Below, piece after piece: positions 35,735-43,733 of a stretch of DNA of 64,000 bases. The stretch covers positions 41,109-105,108 of the forward strand of contig JANQRE010000048.1 in NCBI GenBank assembly GCA_028284705.1, given 5' to 3'. Each line of letters opens with the position of its first letter. The first letter of the stretch is position 1. A model generated the notes under the pieces. That model saw nothing but the letters and a program-made list of their open reading frames with translations, was not told the DNA's origin and did no database searches. Source of the stretch: Paracoccaceae bacterium. Its GTDB lineage: Bacteria > Pseudomonadota > Alphaproteobacteria > Rhodobacterales > Rhodobacteraceae. The translations under genes were made by a program, and so were the position numbers.

Positions 35735-36632
35735 AGGCATCTACACGCCCATCGTGACGCCCTATTTTGACGATTTCTCGCTGAATGAGGACGCCTTGGC
35801 AGAGACGGTCGAGCATTTGATCGCAGCTGGCGTGCACGGGATCATCGTCGCTGGCACGACCGGGGAGTACTACGCGCAGTCGATGGAAGAACGCATCGAG
35901 ATGATGGGCCGCTGTCGCGACCTGATGAAAGGCCGGGTGCCGATGATCGTGGGCACGGGTGCAATGCGTACGGAGGATTCGATTGCCTATGCCGAAGCCG
36001 CGAAGGCAAATGGTGCCGACGCGCTTCTGATCGCAACGCCGCCCTATGCCTATCCGACTGGTCGCGAAATCGCGCTACATGCTCTGGCTGTCGATCGCGC
36101 TGCGAACCTGCCCGCGATGCTATACAATTATCCTGGCCGAATGTCGGTGAACATGGACGAAGAAACACTCGATCGTTTGGGTCGCTCGCCCAATTTCTGT
36201 GCCATTAAGGAAAGCTCAGGTGACCCGAACCGCCTGCACATGTTGGCGCGGGATTATCCACACATCGCGCTTAGTTGCGGCATGGATGATCAGGCGCTTG
36301 AATTCTTCGCCTGGGGGGCGCGCTCCTGGGTCTGCGCAGGCTCTAACTTTGCCCCGGAAGCCCATATCGCACTGTATCAGGCCTGCGCGGTGGACGGCGA
36401 TTTCACCAAAGGCCGTGCGATCATGTCGGCGATGTTGCCGCTGATGCGCGTGCTGGAGCAAGGCGGCAAGTTCATTCAATGCATCAAATACGGGCTGACC
36501 TTGCGGGGCATTGATGCGGGACCGCCACGCAAACCTCTTCAACCCCTGAACAAAGACGACAAACGCGAATTGGCAGAGGTGATCCGCACCATGAACACCG
36601 CCATTTCCAACATCACCGGAGAAGCGATATGA
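35724..36632 (+). CDS. Dihydrodipicolinate synthase (DapA) family aldolase/dehydratase
   Basis: This 302-residue class I TIM-barrel enzyme has the pyruvate-binding GTTGEYY (44-50), tyrosines at 134 and 136, and Schiff-base Lys162 (AIKESSGDPNR). Catabolic relatives include 5-dehydro-4-deoxyglucarate dehydratase, 4-hydroxy-pyrroline-carboxylate deaminase and several 2-keto-acid aldolases. Paired with an aldehyde dehydrogenase as here, a dehydratase or deaminase giving a semialdehyde is likely. It is not expected to be the biosynthetic DapA. Confidence 0.88.
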   Translation: MQFEGIYTPIVTPYFDDFSLNEDALAETVEHLIAAGVHGIIVAGTTGEYYAQSMEERIEMMGRCRDLMKGRVPMIVGTGAMRTEDSIAYAEAAKANGADALLIATPPYAYPTGREIALHALAVDRAANLPAMLYNYPGRMSVNMDEETLDRLGRSPNFCAIKESSGDPNRLHMLARDYPHIALSCGMDDQALEFFAWGARSWVCAGSNFAPEAHIALYQACAVDGDFTKGRAIMSAMLPLMRVLEQGGKFIQCIKYGLTLRGIDAGPPRKPLQPLNKDDKRELAEVIRTMNTAISNITGEAI

Positions 36633-38119
36633 GCGATCTTCTGACCCATGCCGAATATCAGGCCATCGCCGCTGATCTGGACCCGCCCTGTGCCGCCTTT
36701 ATCGACGGAAAGTTTCGCAAAGGGCGCGGCGCAAAACTGAAGACGGTGAACCCGGCGACCGGAAAGGTGATTGCGGAGATTGCGGCCTGTAATGACAAGG
36801 ATGTCGATCTCGCGGTTGGCAAAGCGCGGGAGGCGTTTGATCAGGGCCATTGGGCGAAGCTACATCCCTCCGAGCGGAAGGATGTGCTGATCCGGCTCTG
36901 CAAGCTGATCACGCGCAACCGTCGCGAGTTGGCGGTTATGGAGAGCCTGGAGTCCGGCAAGCCAATCCGCGACTGCGAAGAGATCGACATTCCCGAGACG
37001 ATCCATTGCATCAAGTGGCACGCCGAGCTGATCGACAAGGTCTACGACCAGACATCGCCCACGGGGGATGACGCGATCTCGATGATTGTGCGGGAACCGA
37101 TTGGTGTTGTGGCCGCGGTTCTGCCCTGGAATTTCCCGCTCCTGATGCTGGCCTGGAAGATCGGGCCAGCACTTGCCACAGGCAATTCGGTGATCGTGAA
37201 ACCGGCGGAGCAGACGTCCTTAACCGCGTTGCGTGTCGCGGAATTGGCGTATGAAGCCGGCATCCCGTCAGGTGTCCTGCACGTCTTGCCTGGCGACGGT
37301 CCGTCTGTGGGCGAACCGCTTGGTCTACACATGGGCGTTGATATGGTCAGCTTCACTGGCTCGACCGAGACCGGCAAACGTTTCCTGCGCTACTCCGCCG
37401 ACAGCAACATGAAAAAGGTTGTGCTGGAATGCGGCGGCAAGAATCCAGCGGTGGTGCTGGAAGATGCCGAGAACCTCGACCACGTGGCCGAGCATGTGGT
37501 CAACGCAGCTTTTTGGAACATGGGCGAGAACTGTTCAGCAGCGTCCCGTCTGATCGTTCACAAGGCGGTCAAAAAACCGCTGATGGAGCGCATTCTGGCG
37601 CGGGTGAGAGACTGGAAAACCGGCGACCCTCTGGACCCCGCGAACCATCTGGGCGCTCTGATCGACAAGGACCATTGCAAGAAGGTCGTGAAGTATCTCG
37701 ACAAAGGTGCCGTTGTTGGCGGCAAGGCCGATGGGCCTTATGTGCAACCGACGATTTACGAAGTGAAACCGAAGGACAAGAAGGCGAAAGACGAAATCTT
37801 CGGCCCGATCCTCAGTGTCATCGAAGTGGCCAGCTATGACGAAGCAATCGAACTGGCCAATGCGACCGACTACGGCCTGACGGCCTCGGTCTTTACCGCC
37901 AACACTCGTCGCGCCATCCGTGCGGCCCGTGACATTCGCGCAGGCACGGTGACCGTGAATTGTTACGGCGAGGGGGACAGCGCAACGCCGTTCGGTGGCT
38001 ACAAGCAATCAGGCTTCGGCGGTCGCGACAACGGCATTCATGCCCATGATCAGTTCACCGAAGTGAAGACGATCTGGATCGACCTGACAGACCCGAAGGA
38101 GGGCGACAATGTCGGTTGA
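36629..38119 (+). CDS. Aldehyde dehydrogenase (PuuC/betaine-aldehyde-dehydrogenase-like)
   Basis: This 496-residue NAD(P) aldehyde dehydrogenase has PWNFP (166-170), catalytic Glu267 (LECGGKNP) and nucleophile Cys302 in GENCSAASR. It resembles gamma-glutamyl-gamma-aminobutyraldehyde dehydrogenases. It overlaps the DapA-family gene by four bases and the MttB-like gene by 11. The aldehyde oxidised may be made by the DapA-family enzyme or by the FAD amine oxidase at the end of the operon. Confidence 0.92.
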   Translation: MSDLLTHAEYQAIAADLDPPCAAFIDGKFRKGRGAKLKTVNPATGKVIAEIAACNDKDVDLAVGKAREAFDQGHWAKLHPSERKDVLIRLCKLITRNRRELAVMESLESGKPIRDCEEIDIPETIHCIKWHAELIDKVYDQTSPTGDDAISMIVREPIGVVAAVLPWNFPLLMLAWKIGPALATGNSVIVKPAEQTSLTALRVAELAYEAGIPSGVLHVLPGDGPSVGEPLGLHMGVDMVSFTGSTETGKRFLRYSADSNMKKVVLECGGKNPAVVLEDAENLDHVAEHVVNAAFWNMGENCSAASRLIVHKAVKKPLMERILARVRDWKTGDPLDPANHLGALIDKDHCKKVVKYLDKGAVVGGKADGPYVQPTIYEVKPKDKKAKDEIFGPILSVIEVASYDEAIELANATDYGLTASVFTANTRRAIRAARDIRAGTVTVNCYGEGDSATPFGGYKQSGFGGRDNGIHAHDQFTEVKTIWIDLTDPKEGDNVG

Positions 38120-39659
38120 TGCCGTAGGCACCGCCCGTCGGGGGCGGGGTGCGCGCAAGGCGGTTCGGCAGGAGCGCGACATTACGATGTTGCCTGCTCT
38201 GAAGCGCAATTTGCCGCTGACCGAGCCGATGGATCAGGAGCAGATCGAGCGCATTGATGCGGCCTCGATGGACATTCTTGAGAATGTGGGCGTGGTGTTC
38301 CGTGACGAAATCGCGTTGGAAGATTGGCGGAGGGCGGGCGCAAAGGTCGAGGGCGAAACGGTCTATCTGGATCGGGGCCTGGTGCGGGAGTTGATCGCGA
38401 CGATCCCGGCGAGCTTTACCTATCACGCGCGTAACCCGGCCAATAACCTACCTTTTGGCGGGGATCATTCGATCTTCGCACCCATGACCGGCGCGCCTTA
38501 TCTGCGTGATCTCGATGATGTCCGCCGCAACCCGACGCTGGAAGATCTGGCGAATTTTCACAAGCTCAGCCATATGCTGCCGGCGATCCATTCCTCTGCG
38601 CATCATATTGTCGAGCCCTACGATCATCCAATTTCGCAGCGGCATTTACGCATCACCTATTCCTCGATGAAGCATTCCGACAAAACGTTCATGGGGATGA
38701 CAACCAGCCCCAAGAATGCCGAAGACGTCATGGAGATGTGCGCGATCCTCTTTGGCGAGGAGTTTCTAGAGGATCACCCGGTCTGTACAGGCAATTGCAA
38801 CGGCAATTCCCCGCTGGTGTGGGACGAAACCATGCTCGGCGCGATGCGGGCATTTGCGAAGCGAAATCAACCGGTTCTGTGCTCTCCATTTGTTCTAGGC
38901 GGCGCGAACACGCCGGCTTCGGTGGCGCCGACTGTGGCACAGCTCAATGCCGAGGCGCTCAGCGCTTTGGCCTATACGCAGGTGGTGCGCAAGGGCGCGC
39001 CCGCGATCTATGGGCACTACCTATCGACCGTCTCAATGAAGTCGGGCGCGCCGATGGCGGGCACGCCTGAGATCAGTCTGATGAACTTCATGATCGGCCA
39101 GATGGCGCGGTTCTATGACGTGCCATGGCGGTCCTCGAACACGTTGGGCGGGGCGAAAACCTTCGATGCGCAGGCGGGGTATGAAAGCGCGATGACGCTC
39201 AATGCGGTGCTGATGGCAGGCTGCAATTACATCTGGCACTCAGCGGGTTGGAACGAGGCCGGCATGCATTGTTCAATGGCGAAATTTGTCGTCGACGCGG
39301 AGATGTGCGCGATGGGGTATCGCATGGCCGAAGGCGTCCGGTGGGACGATTTTGACGAGGCAATTCAAGCGGTTGGCGATATCGGTCCGGGCGGTCATTA
39401 CCTCGGGCATCCTCACACGTTGGAGAATTTTCAGCGGGCGTTCTTCATGCCGGAGATGTTCGACAACAACTCGATTGAACAGTGGCAGGCCGAAGGCTCG
39501 GTTGAGATCACCGCGCGGGCTTTGCAGCGCTGCAGAGACCTGTTGAACGAGTATGAAGAACCGACGCTTGATCCGGCGGTGAACGAGGCTTTGCTGGACT
39601 ATATTGCGCGGCGCGAGCGGGAGATCCCGGCGGCGGCGGCGCTAAACCAGGATCACTGA
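38109..39659 (+). CDS. MttB-family (trimethylamine methyltransferase superfamily) protein, non-pyrrolysine
   Basis: This 516-residue protein belongs to the MttB superfamily (segments AHHIVEPYDHPISQRHLRITYSSMKHSDKTFMGMT, MAGTPEISLMNFMIGQMARFYDVPWRSSNTLGGAKTFDAQ). The frame has no in-frame TAG, so it is a pyrrolysine-free member like the glycine betaine methyltransferase MtgB. Those move a methyl group from a quaternary amine to a corrinoid protein. No corrinoid protein or its activator is encoded nearby, so the methyl acceptor is unclear. Its stop shares a base with the next start (TGATG). Confidence 0.9.
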   Translation: MSVDAVGTARRGRGARKAVRQERDITMLPALKRNLPLTEPMDQEQIERIDAASMDILENVGVVFRDEIALEDWRRAGAKVEGETVYLDRGLVRELIATIPASFTYHARNPANNLPFGGDHSIFAPMTGAPYLRDLDDVRRNPTLEDLANFHKLSHMLPAIHSSAHHIVEPYDHPISQRHLRITYSSMKHSDKTFMGMTTSPKNAEDVMEMCAILFGEEFLEDHPVCTGNCNGNSPLVWDETMLGAMRAFAKRNQPVLCSPFVLGGANTPASVAPTVAQLNAEALSALAYTQVVRKGAPAIYGHYLSTVSMKSGAPMAGTPEISLMNFMIGQMARFYDVPWRSSNTLGGAKTFDAQAGYESAMTLNAVLMAGCNYIWHSAGWNEAGMHCSMAKFVVDAEMCAMGYRMAEGVRWDDFDEAIQAVGDIGPGGHYLGHPHTLENFQRAFFMPEMFDNNSIEQWQAEGSVEITARALQRCRDLLNEYEEPTLDPAVNEALLDYIARREREIPAAAALNQDH

Positions 39660-40990
39660 TGAAAGTCACGCGGCTTCCAAAGGACCCGGGCCCCGCGGCC
39701 TGGAATGCGATCCTGGGGGATCAGGGTGAACCTGTTGTTCTGGAAGAGAAAATTACCGCAGACTGGCTGGTGATCGGGGCTGGTTTCGCCGGGGTGGCTG
39801 CGGCACGGCGGTTGTCTCAACTCCGACCCGAGGACCGGATTGTAGTGCTCGATGCGACCCGCGTGGCGGAGGGGCCTGCGGGGCGCAACTCAGGCTTCAT
39901 GATCGACCTGCCCCATGATCTGGCAAGTGACGATTATGGCGGCGCAATAGGCTCTGATCTTGCCCAAATCCGCGCAAATCGGGCCGCGATTGAGTTCGCC
40001 ACGGCGATGGCCGAGGAGTTCGCTTTGCCCGAAGAAGCGTTTGCGCGGTCCGGCAAGATCAACGCCGCAGCGACGGTAAAAGGGCACCGTCATAATCTCG
40101 ATTATGCGGAGCATTTGGATCGCTTGGGCGAAAACTATGAGATGCTCGATGAAAAAGCGATGCGCGAGATGACGGGCATCCCGTATTACCGCAGCGGGCT
40201 TTATACACCGGGCGCAGTGATGTTGCAGCCAGCGCTGTATATGCGGTCGGTGGCGCGGGGATTGGTGTCAAATCGTGTGGCGATCTATGAGAGCTCACCC
40301 GTTCTGAGCCTTGAAAATAAGGGCGATTGGGTGGCGGAGACCCCGAAAGGCTCCGTTGTGGCGCCGAAGGTGATCCTAGCGGTGAACGGGCACGCGAACA
40401 GTTTCGGGTTCTTCTCGCGGCGGTTGATGCATGTGTTCACCTACGCTTCGATGACCCGCGCGATGACGCCGGAAGAGGTAAAAATCTTAGGTGGATCAAG
40501 CGCTTGGGGGGTTACGCCTGCCGATCCGATGGGCTCGACCGTGCGGCGAATTTCAGGCATTGGCGGAGACAGGATTGTCGTGCGGAACCGGTTCACCTTC
40601 GATCCGCAAATGGAGGTGTCAGAGGCGCGGATCGCTTCGGTCGCGCGCGACCACGATCGAGCTTTTTCGCAACGTTTTTCGATGCTTAACGGGTTGGAGA
40701 TGGAGTATCGCTGGGGCGGGCGGCTGTGTTTGAGCCGCAATAATGTGCCGGCCTTTGGCGAGGTGGAGGAAGGCGTGTTTTCGGCTTGTTGTCAGAATGG
40801 TCTGGGGACCGCGAAAGGCACGCTGGCCGGCATGCTTGCGGCGGAACTGGCCTGCGGCGAAGCCTCTGATTTACTTGATGAGTTCATGGATCAGGACGCG
40901 CCAGCCAAACTGCCTCCTGCCCCGATTGCCAGGCTCGGTGCCAATGCGGTGATGCGCTGGGAAGAGTGGCGCGCGGGGCGGGAGCTTTGA
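39659..40990 (+). CDS. FAD-dependent amine oxidoreductase (DAO/PuuB-like)
   Basis: This 443-residue flavoprotein has the FAD loop WLVIGAGFAGVAAARRL (GAGFAG at 40-45) and GPAGRNSGF (72-80), typical of gamma-glutamylputrescine oxidase and other DAO enzymes. The C-terminal half has WGGRLCLSRNNVPAFGEVEEGVFSACCQNGLG. It likely oxidises a secondary amine after demethylation or a polyamine-like substrate. It ends the GntR operon. Confidence 0.88.
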   Translation: MKVTRLPKDPGPAAWNAILGDQGEPVVLEEKITADWLVIGAGFAGVAAARRLSQLRPEDRIVVLDATRVAEGPAGRNSGFMIDLPHDLASDDYGGAIGSDLAQIRANRAAIEFATAMAEEFALPEEAFARSGKINAAATVKGHRHNLDYAEHLDRLGENYEMLDEKAMREMTGIPYYRSGLYTPGAVMLQPALYMRSVARGLVSNRVAIYESSPVLSLENKGDWVAETPKGSVVAPKVILAVNGHANSFGFFSRRLMHVFTYASMTRAMTPEEVKILGGSSAWGVTPADPMGSTVRRISGIGGDRIVVRNRFTFDPQMEVSEARIASVARDHDRAFSQRFSMLNGLEMEYRWGGRLCLSRNNVPAFGEVEEGVFSACCQNGLGTAKGTLAGMLAAELACGEASDLLDEFMDQDAPAKLPPAPIARLGANAVMRWEEWRAGREL

Positions 40991-41001
40991 GCCGAAAATC
41001 G

Positions 41002-41043
41002 CTGTATGGTATCCGTACAGCATCCGTATGGCATCCGTCCCGA
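41002..41043. repeat. Three 11-bp tandem near-repeats with a hairpin
   Basis: Starting at 41011, ATCCGTACAGC, ATCCGTATGGC and ATCCGTCCCGA follow each other at an 11-bp period. The first overlaps a hairpin (CTGTATGG-TAT-CCGTACAG, 41002-41020, one G-U pair). The element lies between two convergent operons, so it may be a bidirectional terminator. Confidence 0.5.
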
Positions 41044-41065
41044 CACGGGTCAGGTGCATGGGGTA

Positions 41066-41902
41066 TCATGATCCCGGCTTGGAAATGTTCCTAATCACCT
41101 CTCGGGCGGCAATCTCGACTGGATCATGGGTCTCTTTCAGGATCTGAACGCGGTCAAACCGGTCGGCATCGGCGTTAACGGCCGCGCGCAGAGCGGCACC
41201 GAAGGCCATGCGCAGTTCGGTCCCGATGTTGAATTTACAGATCGCAGAATTGGCGGCGAGGTGCCGGCGTTGTTCAACCGGCACGCCGGAGCCTCCATGG
41301 ATGACCAGTGGAACGTCCGTCACGGCTTCGATGGCGCGGATGCGGGTCTCGTCTAGGCCGTCGCCCGCATCCTGTTGCAGATGTACATTGCCGACGGAGA
41401 TCGCCACGGCATCGACACCCGTCTGACGCGCGAAAATTGCGGCCTCATCAGGGTCTGTTCCAGCGGAGTTTTCGCCATCGGTATATCCGACGAAGCCGAT
41501 CTCGCCTTCGCAGGAGATGCCCGCGCCATGCGCCAATTCAGCGATGGCGGCGGTCTCATCAATGTTTTGCTGGAGCGGTTTGCGGGAGCCATCGAACATC
41601 AGCGAGGTGAAGCCGCTGTCGAGCGCCTCCCTGCATTCGTCAAAAGTGTAGCCATGGTCGAGATGGGCGACGACGGGGACATCGACGCTGTCAGAGAGAT
41701 GGCAGAACATCTTACCCAGGATCGGAAGCGGTGTGTGTTCTCTGCAAGAGGGGCCGGCTTGCAGGATCACGGGACTGCCTTCGGCCTGCGCGGCATGCGC
41801 GAAGGCGCGCATGTCTTCCCATCCGAGGCAGACCAGACCCGCCACGGCGTAACCGTCCTTCAAGGCAGGTTGAAGGACCTCAGAAAGCGTCGCTAGAGCC
41901 AT
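41066..41902 (-). CDS. iolJ: Class II aldolase of inositol catabolism (IolJ-like)
   Basis: This 278-residue class II fructose-bisphosphate-aldolase-family enzyme has zinc-ligand regions HLDHGYTF, GNVH and IHGGSGVP, and CEGEIGFVG. Next to iolB, iolC and iolD it most likely cleaves 2-deoxy-5-keto-gluconate 6-phosphate to dihydroxyacetone phosphate and malonic semialdehyde. It is last in the minus-strand iolDCBJ operon, ten bases after iolB. Confidence 0.88.
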   Translation of the reverse strand: MALATLSEVLQPALKDGYAVAGLVCLGWEDMRAFAHAAQAEGSPVILQAGPSCREHTPLPILGKMFCHLSDSVDVPVVAHLDHGYTFDECREALDSGFTSLMFDGSRKPLQQNIDETAAIAELAHGAGISCEGEIGFVGYTDGENSAGTDPDEAAIFARQTGVDAVAISVGNVHLQQDAGDGLDETRIRAIEAVTDVPLVIHGGSGVPVEQRRHLAANSAICKFNIGTELRMAFGAALRAAVNADADRFDRVQILKETHDPVEIAAREVIRNISKPGS

Positions 41903-41911
41903 GTTAGAACC

Positions 41912-42751
41912 TTATTTGAACTTCGCGATCATGTCCTTGATGCCGGGGATCGTTTCGATTTGGTAGGCATGGGATGGCTGGAAGAATTGCACGAGCGGGC
42001 GCTGGCTGAGACCGCCGAGGATCGTGAAATAGTACATCTGGTAGCCCGGCAAGACGCAGCACGGGTGGTAGCCGTTGTCGAGGCAGATCGTGGAGCCGTC
42101 GACGATGTGATAGGCGTCGCCCGGTTTGCCGTCTTCGCGTTGCAGCATTTGCAGGCCGGAGCCGTGGTTCGGCTTGAAGCGGAAATTGTAGGTCTCGTCG
42201 TGGCGGGACTCGATCGGCAAGCGATCGGTGTCGTGCTTGTGGGACGGGAAGCCGGACCAGCCGCCTTCGCCGACGGTGAAGAGTTCACTGACCAAGAGCC
42301 GACCGACGTTATCGTGCTGTTTTTGGCCCAGGATGTGTTTGATCTTACGATGGGTCTTGGTGTCGTCACTGCCGTATTGCACGAGGTCGAGCTCATCGCT
42401 GCGCACGGCGAAGGGTTCGAGTGTTTCACCGTATTTGGCGCCGGCGACGAAGACCTCGGTGGTATTCTTGGCGACCATTGTTGCTTTTGCACCGGAGGGT
42501 ACGTAGACGCCCTCGGGCTCGCCGCCCCAGACATCCTCGACCCGCCCGCCGATGTCGTCGGCCTTGAAGCCTTCGACCTCCACATCCACGGTGCCGGTGG
42601 CAGGGACGATGCAGGTCTCATAGCCGGGGGTCTGGTAGTCGAAGGCCTGACCAGCTTCGAGCTTGACGATGTTGAAATAGTTCAGGGGAACGGTGCTGTC
42701 GCCCATATCGACGATGGGTTTGTTCTGATTGTCGTGAGGCGCGATATGCAT
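41912..42751 (-). CDS. iolB: 5-deoxy-glucuronate isomerase
   Basis: This 279-residue cupin-type enzyme is the IolB isomerase that turns 5-deoxy-glucuronate into 2-deoxy-5-keto-gluconate. Recognisable parts are GGWSGFPSHKHDTDRLPIESRHDETYNFRF and NGYHPCCVLPGYQMYYFTIL. It is third in the iolDCBJ operon. Confidence 0.94.
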   Translation of the reverse strand: MHIAPHDNQNKPIVDMGDSTVPLNYFNIVKLEAGQAFDYQTPGYETCIVPATGTVDVEVEGFKADDIGGRVEDVWGGEPEGVYVPSGAKATMVAKNTTEVFVAGAKYGETLEPFAVRSDELDLVQYGSDDTKTHRKIKHILGQKQHDNVGRLLVSELFTVGEGGWSGFPSHKHDTDRLPIESRHDETYNFRFKPNHGSGLQMLQREDGKPGDAYHIVDGSTICLDNGYHPCCVLPGYQMYYFTILGGLSQRPLVQFFQPSHAYQIETIPGIKDMIAKFK

Positions 42752-42755
42752 GGGG

Positions 42756-43733
42756 TTACTCCGTTGGTCCGGGGTGTTGGGCGACGAATGCGGCGATGTC
42801 TTCCGGGTAGGGCAGCGCAGGGGCGCAACCGGGACGGGAGACGGTGATGGCGGCGCAGGCGGAGCCTTGATGAATCGCCTGTTTCAGACCCTGTTTTGCC
42901 GCAAGACCGGCCACGAGGCCCGCCATGAAGCTGTCGCCTGCGCCGGTGGGTTTCAGCGCGTCGGTCTTGTAGATGCCGGTACGGATTTCATCGCCGCCTG
43001 CGAAGGTGATGGCTCCTTTTTCGCCCATTTTGTAGATCACGATCTCGACGCCGTCCTTATGCAGCGCGCGGGCCTTGGAGAGGCCTTTGTCGATGCCGCC
43101 TGCCATGAAACCGAACTCCTCATCATTGCCGACGATCATGTCGCTCATGCCCGCGGCCTTGGAGAGAACCTCTTCCGCGATTTGCGGAGTTGGCCAAGAA
43201 TAGGGTCTATAATCGACATCGAAGATGATTGGTAAGCCGGCCTTTTTCGCGAGCTCGAAGGCACGGAAGGTGGCGGTGCGAGAAGGCTCGGCGGCGAAGA
43301 CGGTGCCCGCGGTGATGAGCGCGCCGTATTGGCTGTAGTCGACCTTTGCGACGTCGGCTTCATCCATTTGGAAATCGGCGGCGCCGTTGCGGTAGATGAC
43401 GTTACGGTGGCCTTCGACGCGGCTTTCATAGAAGGCGAGCGAGTTGCGGTACTCGCCGCCAACGGGCGTCACATGGGTGGTATCGACGCCGTAGCGTTTG
43501 AGCTGGCCGAGGCAGTAGCTGCCGACGCTGTCATCGGAGACGCGGGTGACGAGGGCCGCCTTGCCGCCCAGTTTGCAGATCCCGGTACCGATATTGGCGG
43601 ATGAGCCGCCCAAGCCGACGGTGACCCGCTCGGCATCCTCGGCGGCAACACCGGCATCGGTGAAAAAGTCGATGCCCGCGCGCCCAACGATGATGAAATT
43701 GTTCTGCTCGATGCCGGAAAGGAGTTTGCTCAC
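42756..43733 (-). CDS. iolC: 5-dehydro-2-deoxygluconokinase
   Basis: This 325-residue PfkB-family sugar kinase has the ATP/catalytic motif PTGAGDSFMAGLVAGL and the N-terminal GLGGSSANIGTGICKLG. It phosphorylates 2-deoxy-5-keto-gluconate. It uses a GTG start at 43733 directly abutting the iolD stop. Confidence 0.94.
   Translation of the reverse strand: MSKLLSGIEQNNFIIVGRAGIDFFTDAGVAAEDAERVTVGLGGSSANIGTGICKLGGKAALVTRVSDDSVGSYCLGQLKRYGVDTTHVTPVGGEYRNSLAFYESRVEGHRNVIYRNGAADFQMDEADVAKVDYSQYGALITAGTVFAAEPSRTATFRAFELAKKAGLPIIFDVDYRPYSWPTPQIAEEVLSKAAGMSDMIVGNDEEFGFMAGGIDKGLSKARALHKDGVEIVIYKMGEKGAITFAGGDEIRTGIYKTDALKPTGAGDSFMAGLVAGLAAKQGLKQAIHQGSACAAITVSRPGCAPALPYPEDIAAFVAQHPGPTE

Noticed and set aside
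38109..39659. Pyrrolysine-containing trimethylamine methyltransferase
   Set aside because: The frame is continuous without an in-frame TAG, so no pyrrolysine is encoded.
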